This document shows, piece after piece, positions 59,213 to 64,000 of a stretch of DNA of 64,000 nucleotides (the first letter of the stretch is position 1; the number at the start of each line of letters is the position of its first letter). The translations under genes and the position numbers were made by a program. The notes beneath the pieces are model-generated. The model saw nothing but the letters and a program-made list of their open reading frames with translations. It did not search any database and was not told where the DNA came from. This DNA is from Candidatus Magasanikbacteria bacterium RIFCSPHIGHO2_01_FULL_41_23 (GTDB lineage Bacteria; Patescibacteria; ABY1; Magasanikbacterales; UBA922). The stretch is taken from NCBI GenBank assembly GCA_001782805.1, contig MFPT01000002.1, positions 1 through 64,000 on the forward strand, in the 5' to 3' direction.

Positions 59213-61972
59213 TTAGGCTCCATGACACTTCTTAAACTTTTTGCCTGAGCCACAATAACACGGTTCATTGCGTCCGATTTTTTGTTCAGGATCTGAAGAT
59301 TGTTTGTGCGCCAATTCCGCGACTTCACCCGCGGTTTTTTCCGCTCCGGACATTTGCAAGTTAGCATTTTCCATAATTGATGGCGCAATGTGCACACCAA
59401 TACCGATTTTGAAAAAACTGTAGACGACTTCTTTTTGGATGTCGGAAAGCAATTGATGAAACATGGTGAAACTTTGTTTTTTATATTCAATCAAGGGATC
59501 GCGTTGGCCATAGCCTTGGAGTCCGATTCCCGCACGCAAATAATCAATGGCCACCAAATGATCCACCCAAAAAGTATCAATAGCGCGGAGCAAAATCCCT
59601 TTTTGCAATTCCAAAAACATTTGTTTGGCATGTTCCGGAACAGGAAACTTATCATTGACTTCTGTTTGTAAAGCATCAAAAGCCAATTTGGCTTTTTCCA
59701 GTAAATGTTTAACAATTGAATCGCGCGTTGTGACATCGTCAAAATTACTTGTCCCCCGTGCGGCGGAAAAAGACAGTAATTTTTCTTTATCACTTTCTTC
59801 AAGAGGAAAAATCGTCCGCACGGTTTCATAAATTTCAACCACATTCCAATCCCCGGCCTCCACCGCATTGGTATGAAAAGAAACCACTGATTCAATTTCA
59901 TGTTCAATATCTTCATTGATCATCGCACCAAGTTCGGCAATGGCGTTTTCCCGTCGCGCGACATCCAGAATTTTTCGTCGCTTTTCATAAATCACCGTGC
60001 GTTGTTTATTTAAAACATCATCGTATTCCAGTAAATGTTTGCGGATGTCAAAATTATGCGCTTCCACTTTTTTCTGCGCGTTTTCCAAAAGTGACGTGAG
60101 CATTTTTTGTTCAATCGGCATGTCATCCGGAACATTCAGCCGTGTCATGACTGATTTTAAACGATCGCCACCAAAAATGCGCATCAGATCATCTTCGGTG
60201 GAAACAAAAAACTGGGTCATGCCCGGATCCCCTTGGCGAGCCGCACGACCGCGCAGCTGATTATCAATGCGACGTGATTCATGACGTTCGGTGCCAAGCA
60301 CAAACAAGCCACCAGCCTTATTCACTAATTCAATATCAGCGGGAATAGCGGGGACACCGCCCAATTTAATATCCACACCGCGTCCGGCCATATTCGTGGC
60401 CAGTGTTACCGCGTCCGGCCGTCCGGCTTGCGCGATAATTTCTCCTTCTCGTTCATGATTTTTGGCATTTAAAATTTCATGCGGGATTTCCAGCGCATGC
60501 AAATATTCAGACAGACGTTCATTTTTTTCCACAGAAATCGTGCCGATTAAAACCGGTTGATTTTTCGTCCGACATTCTTTAATAATTTCCGCAACAGCCT
60601 GGAATTTTCCGGCTTCAGTCTTATAAATCCGATCCGGACGATCAGTGCGTTGATCAATTTTATTCGTAGGAATGGTAACCACTTCCAAATGATAAATTTT
60701 AAATAATTCTTCGGCTTCGGTCGCCGCAGTGCCCGTCATGCCGGACAATTTGCCATACATGCGAAACAAATTTTGAAAAGTAATCGTGGCCAAAGTTTGG
60801 CTTTCTTTTTGGATCGCTAATTTTTCTTTGGCTTCCAAAGCTTGATGCAAGCCTTCGGAATACCGTCGCCCAGGCATTTTGCGGCCGGTAAATTCATCGA
60901 TAATAATAATTTCATTGCCTTCCACAATATAATCGCGGTCACGCTTAAATAAAACTTGAGCTTTCAGTGCTTGTTCAATATGATGAATCGTGCGAATTCC
61001 GCCCTCTTCGTAGATATTGGCGATTCCCAGCCATTGTTCAAATTTAGTAATGCCGTTTTCAGTTAATGTAGAACTGTGCATTTTTTCATCAAGGTTATAA
61101 TCACCTTGATCTAGACTTGCTTGTTCTGGCTTATTCCGAGTAGATCCAAGAAAACCTTCTTGAGGGGTAGCAGATTTATTTTCCTTAAGTTGCCGTACCA
61201 AATCCGCAAAGCGATAATACTCTTCTGTGGCTTCTTCGGCCGGAGCGGAAATAATCAACGGAGTCCGCGCTTCATCAATTAAAATGGAATCAACTTCATC
61301 CACAATGGCAAAGTTCATCTCTGTTCCCGGACGCATGACCATTTCGCCGAGATCCGGCACCATGTTATCACGCAAATAATCAAAACCGAATTCATTATTC
61401 GTGCCATACGTAATATCACAGCGATAGGCTTCTTGGCGCGTGCTGAGACGCAAAAATTCATCTTCAACCGTGACATCATAAATAAATGAAACCCGTTGAT
61501 TCTGAATAATTCCGACAGTCATTCCCAACCAATCATAAATTTTTCCCATCCAGACCGCGTCGCGTTTGGCCAAATAATCATTGACTGTTACCAAATGAAC
61601 CCCTTTGCCAGCTAGGGCATTTAGATATACAGGCAAAGTGGCCACCAAAGTTTTGCCTTCACCCGTCCGCATTTCCGCGATCATACCACGATGCAGAACA
61701 ATTCCGCCGATCATTTGCACATCATAATGACGCATGCCAGTAGCGCGTTTACTGGCTTCGCGCACAACGGCAAAAGCTTCGGGCAAAATCGCCTCCAGTG
61801 TCTCGCCTTTTGTCAAACGTTCTTTAAATTCCGGGGTTTTTGCCTTTAATTGTTCATCCGACAAAACCGAAACTAGGGATTCAAAACCATTAATTTCCGC
61901 AACAATCGGCTGCAGTTTTTCCACCAAGCGACGATTTCCCGGACCAAAATATTTTTTAAATAAACTAATCAT
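59213..61972 (-). CDS. secA: Preprotein translocase ATPase SecA
   Basis: A 919-residue motor of the Sec pathway. Walker A MRTGEGKTLVATL, DEVDSILIDEARTPLIIS, and NMAGRGVDIKLGG are intact, and helical wing/scaffold regions follow. The C-terminus ends in the SEC-C zinc motif CYCGSGKKFKKCHGA. A polar insert (about 250-300, SATPQEGFLGSTRNKPEQAS) lies after the preprotein-binding region. secD follows 60 bases downstream. Confidence 0.97.
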   Translation of the reverse strand: MISLFKKYFGPGNRRLVEKLQPIVAEINGFESLVSVLSDEQLKAKTPEFKERLTKGETLEAILPEAFAVVREASKRATGMRHYDVQMIGGIVLHRGMIAEMRTGEGKTLVATLPVYLNALAGKGVHLVTVNDYLAKRDAVWMGKIYDWLGMTVGIIQNQRVSFIYDVTVEDEFLRLSTRQEAYRCDITYGTNNEFGFDYLRDNMVPDLGEMVMRPGTEMNFAIVDEVDSILIDEARTPLIISAPAEEATEEYYRFADLVRQLKENKSATPQEGFLGSTRNKPEQASLDQGDYNLDEKMHSSTLTENGITKFEQWLGIANIYEEGGIRTIHHIEQALKAQVLFKRDRDYIVEGNEIIIIDEFTGRKMPGRRYSEGLHQALEAKEKLAIQKESQTLATITFQNLFRMYGKLSGMTGTAATEAEELFKIYHLEVVTIPTNKIDQRTDRPDRIYKTEAGKFQAVAEIIKECRTKNQPVLIGTISVEKNERLSEYLHALEIPHEILNAKNHEREGEIIAQAGRPDAVTLATNMAGRGVDIKLGGVPAIPADIELVNKAGGLFVLGTERHESRRIDNQLRGRAARQGDPGMTQFFVSTEDDLMRIFGGDRLKSVMTRLNVPDDMPIEQKMLTSLLENAQKKVEAHNFDIRKHLLEYDDVLNKQRTVIYEKRRKILDVARRENAIAELGAMINEDIEHEIESVVSFHTNAVEAGDWNVVEIYETVRTIFPLEESDKEKLLSFSAARGTSNFDDVTTRDSIVKHLLEKAKLAFDALQTEVNDKFPVPEHAKQMFLELQKGILLRAIDTFWVDHLVAIDYLRAGIGLQGYGQRDPLIEYKKQSFTMFHQLLSDIQKEVVYSFFKIGIGVHIAPSIMENANLQMSGAEKTAGEVAELAHKQSSDPEQKIGRNEPCYCGSGKKFKKCHGA

Positions 61973-62145
61973 AAATAATTCAAAAAATAAAAAATTCTGT
62001 CAAAAACAGACGGTCGGATTATACCACTGCTTTTGCGGTCTGTCTATACCAAAAATTTGACAAAATAAGTCAAATATGGAAAAATCAGCGCGATGGGATG
62101 TGTGAGGACACGACCCATCACAAACTCCGGTAAAAAAAGGCGACA

Positions 62146-62358
62146 ATGCAACACTATACGCGGCCAAAAGCACATCGCCAGAAAAAAAAGGAAATTCACG
62201 AGGAGGTTGAAACTCCGCAAAAATGCGGGAACGCTGTCTGTGCAGTAGCCACTGTGACCGAAGCGGACAACTGTCCCAAATGTTCCCACCTCTACGATTT
62301 TGGGGTTGGATACAGTGGCTGTCATTGTCGGGTATGTTGGAAATCCAGAAAACTATAA
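62146..62358 (+). CDS. Small zinc-ribbon-like protein, 70 residues
   Basis: A 70-residue basic protein with six or seven Cys: CGNAVC, CPKC and CHCRVC, which could bind one or two zinc ions. The N-terminus is Lys/Arg/His-rich (RPKAHRQKKK). It is transcribed divergently from secA and is followed, after about 55 bases, by a bidirectional terminator. I know no family; nucleic-acid binding is possible. The compact Cys spacing supports a real gene. Confidence 0.55.
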   Translation: MQHYTRPKAHRQKKKEIHEEVETPQKCGNAVCAVATVTEADNCPKCSHLYDFGVGYSGCHCRVCWKSRKL

Positions 62359-62412
62359 AAGGAGAAGATTACTGCCTCGCACACAATGTCGGGGCCAACA
62401 AAAAAAACAATT

Positions 62413-62441
62413 CCCACTGTACAAAATACAGCGGGTTTTTT
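62413..62441. terminator. Bidirectional terminator
   Basis: CCCACTGT and ACAGCGGG arms (one mismatch) around ACAAAAT, with a T-run on the right and an A-run on the left. It can end the zinc-ribbon gene (plus) and hpf (minus). Confidence 0.85.
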
Positions 62442-62449
62442 AGAAAAAT

Positions 62450-62797
62450 TTATTCTTCTTTGTATTCCTTATTTTGCCGAATTTTCTTCTTATCGCGCGC
62501 CAAAGTTTTTTCTTTGACTGTTTCCAATTCAATTTTCAAATGATCTTTGACTTTGTCAATGGCTTTATACAAATCTTCCGCCTCTTTCACCACGCGAATC
62601 ATCGTGCCGGGAACAGACATATTAACTTCCGCATAATATAGCTTGCCTTTTTGGTGATGATGCGTCCGCAGGCCAATGTCAATTTCCACTTTGGTTACTT
62701 TGGCAAAAAATTTTTCCAAAGAACCGATTTTTTCCAATGTGTAAGTTTTGATAGCTTCTGTTAAATCAATACCCGTGCCGTGAATCGTTGTGATCAT
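62450..62797 (-). CDS. hpf: Ribosome hibernation promoting factor
   Basis: A 115-residue HPF/RaiA protein that binds the 30S decoding centre in resting cells. Typical blocks: ITIHGTGIDLTEAI-like N-terminus, SLEKFFAKVTKVEIDIG, YYAEVNMSVPG and EEAEDLYKAIDKVKDHLKIEL-like dimer region. It is the short form without the long-HPF C-terminal dimerisation domain; a Lys-rich tail ends the protein. Single-gene unit next to murB. Confidence 0.93.
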   Translation of the reverse strand: MITTIHGTGIDLTEAIKTYTLEKIGSLEKFFAKVTKVEIDIGLRTHHHQKGKLYYAEVNMSVPGTMIRVVKEAEDLYKAIDKVKDHLKIELETVKEKTLARDKKKIRQNKEYKEE

Positions 62798-62829
62798 AAA
62801 ATTAAATTAAGAAAATAAATGGATAAAAA

Positions 62830-63813
62830 TCAAATAATTTGTATTTCCTCCTCGAGGATTACCCCAATTTCAGTATATACTTTTTCTTTTATCTGTTCAA
62901 CCAATCTAATCACATCAACCGCGGACGCTCCACCCAAATTGACCACAAAATTCCCATGAGTTTCACTCACTTTTGCTTGGCCAATCTGTATTCCTTTCAT
63001 GCCGGCCTTTTCCACCAGCCAGCCAGCGGATATTTTACCGATGGCAAAAAACTTGGCAATTTTTTCCGAATCTTCGGGAAATTTATCAAGCAAATTCTGT
63101 TTTAAATTAAACTGATTCTTGTTTTCCCATTCGTGATTTTTAATTTCATAATTTTTGAAAATACAACCGGTGGAAGAAAATCCTTGCGGTTGTGTTTTAT
63201 TGCGGTATTGCAGATATTCCAGAGCTTTTTTCCGGCCATTTTGATCAGCGGTTTTTTTGAGCGTTAATTCAACTGACAAAATAACATCGGAATTATTTTT
63301 GAAAATACTATCGCGATAACCAAATTTACATTCAGGATTACTTAATTCTATAACCTCGCCATCGCGATACACTGTAACTTTTTTGACAGAATCTCTGATT
63401 TCCCCGCCCATAGCACCCGCGTTGCCACGAACTGCTCCGCCAATCGTTCCTGGTACGCCGACTCCCCACTCAAAACCCGTCAATCCTGTTTGCAAGGAAA
63501 GTTGTGCGATCGCAACCGTAATGCAGCCGGCTTCGGCCATAATTTCCATATCTCGCACTTCTGATTTTTGGGTTTTAATATGAACAACCACACCATGAAA
63601 ACCAGTATCAGCCGCGAGCATGTTACTGCCGCCGCCAATAATAAAATAAGCAATTCCTTGTCCATCCAAAAAACGCAAAAGTCCGATTAATTGTTCTGTT
63701 TCCGAAACTGTCACAAAATATTCAGCCAATCCGCCGATTTTAAACGTCGTATGTTTGGCCAATGGTTCATTGCTTTTAACCGCGCCAAAATTTTGAAGAT
63801 CTTTATACAGCAT
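62830..63813 (-). CDS. murB: UDP-N-acetylenolpyruvoylglucosamine reductase
   Basis: A 327-residue FAD enzyme of peptidoglycan precursor synthesis. Seen: HTTFKIGGLAEYFV, FIIGGGSNML, GVGVPGTIGGAVRGNAGAMGG, FGYRDSIFK, the catalytic Ser region GFSSTGCIFKN, AGWLVEKAGMKG and SETHGNFVVN, and a Glu near the C-terminus (EEEIQII). An insert of about 20 residues (NYEIKNHEWENKNQFNLKQ) follows the Ser region. Together with the Mur ligase and DD-carboxypeptidase it shows that the cell makes murein. Confidence 0.95.
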   Translation of the reverse strand: MLYKDLQNFGAVKSNEPLAKHTTFKIGGLAEYFVTVSETEQLIGLLRFLDGQGIAYFIIGGGSNMLAADTGFHGVVVHIKTQKSEVRDMEIMAEAGCITVAIAQLSLQTGLTGFEWGVGVPGTIGGAVRGNAGAMGGEIRDSVKKVTVYRDGEVIELSNPECKFGYRDSIFKNNSDVILSVELTLKKTADQNGRKKALEYLQYRNKTQPQGFSSTGCIFKNYEIKNHEWENKNQFNLKQNLLDKFPEDSEKIAKFFAIGKISAGWLVEKAGMKGIQIGQAKVSETHGNFVVNLGGASAVDVIRLVEQIKEKVYTEIGVILEEEIQII

Positions 63814-63831
63814 AGTGCTTTAGCATTATCC

Positions 63832-63859
63832 TTGCAAAAAATGAATTTTTGAGTATACT
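63832..63859 (+). promoter_or_regulatory. Promoter of the last gene, near-leaderless
   Basis: TTGCAA (63832-63837), 16-base spacer, TATACT (63854-63859). The start near 63866 leaves only about four bases before the ATG at 63870. Confidence 0.6.
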
Positions 63860-63869
63860 TTAATCCAAT

Positions 63870-64000
63870 ATGACTCTTCTGACTGACAAACTTCGCGACC
63901 AACCAATAATTTACGTAACGCACGATATTGAACGCGCACTTGGTTTGTCACTCAACACGTCTGGCTATCATATTATTACAAATTCCACTCCTTTTGGGAA
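63870..64000 (+). CDS. Conserved hypothetical protein, 5' part only
   Basis: The first 43 codons of a gene that continues beyond the window. It begins MTLLTDKLRDQPIIYVTHDI and continues ERALGLSLNTSGYHIITNST. The strands QPIIYVTHDI and GYHIITNS suggest a Rossmann-like or nucleotide-binding N-terminus, but I cannot assign a family from this fragment. Divergent from murB. Confidence 0.6.
   Translation, partial: MTLLTDKLRDQPIIYVTHDIERALGLSLNTSGYHIITNSTPFG

Overview
The window looks like a chromosomal segment of a Patescibacteria (CPR) bacterium. The evidence is a dense, AT-rich gene set with TGA used as an ordinary stop (for example gatC), many genes abutting or overlapping by 1-4 bases, weak or absent Shine-Dalgarno sequences, and CPR-typical families: a SWIB domain protein, a translin-like protein, an archaeal-like UMP kinase, a PriA without helicase motifs, a TraG/VirD4-like membrane ATPase with a conserved partner, and a DUF4430 surface protein. 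The phylum is inferred; I saw no rRNA or ribosomal protein gene that would fix it.

Layout. 0.2-2.8 kb: tRNA-Ser and a minus-strand operon of a duplicated LOG-family protein, lgt and a NUDIX hydrolase. 2.9-4.7 kb: gatCA. 4.7-5.8 kb: a Tat-signal orphan. 5.9-8.3 kb: two compact plus-strand non-coding RNA candidates flanking ligA. 8.3-13.6 kb: minus-strand genes (unknown, NUDIX, tatD, cvpA, metG, rsmI) with one GC-rich plus-strand orphan. 13.7-21.5 kb: a plus-strand operon of a large wall hydrolase/DD-carboxypeptidase, a LigB-like protein, degenerate priA, def, fmt and an O-antigen-ligase-like protein. 21.5-26.7 kb: a minus-strand operon of P-type ATPase, translin-like protein, Mur ligase and glycosyltransferase. 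26.8-33.5 kb: tRNA-Lys, DsbA-like protein, superoxide dismutase, rpoD, dnaG, pyrH and small membrane or basic proteins. 33.6-40.8 kb: cysS, a membrane ATPase cluster, SWIB, dnaX and tRNA-Gln. 40.8-44.8 kb: a secreted beta-domain protein, folD, a DPM1-like glycosyltransferase and dus.

44.9-54.5 kb is the most accessory part. It holds an AAA ATPase/DUF4143 gene with a palindromic promoter, a class II Fic protein, and a four-gene operon that pairs a DHH-like with a 2H-like phosphoesterase and two Cys-cluster proteins. An imperfect direct repeat brackets the Fic-to-phosphoesterase stretch. Next comes a cobalamin riboswitch controlling two DUF4430 proteins, one with the domain set of animal transcobalamin/intrinsic factor (beta domain plus alpha/alpha barrel), followed by an ECF-S-like membrane protein. 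I read this as a B12 capture and import locus.

54.5-64 kb: a membrane protein related to the N-terminal part of the 35.6 kb ATPase, secF, secD (with two parvulin-like domains inserted in its periplasmic head), secA, hpf, murB and the start of one more gene.

The genes form coherent sets: formyl-Met translation (folD, fmt, def, metG), envelope assembly (lgt, murB, Mur ligase, DD-carboxypeptidase, glycosyltransferases), secretion and folding (secA/D/F, SecD-parvulin, DsbA-like), and replication (dnaG, dnaX, ligA, priA-like). A recurring theme is short palindromic repeats, some between genes and some in frame inside ligA, the Mur ligase and the O-antigen-ligase gene; a related hairpin lies in the riboswitch.
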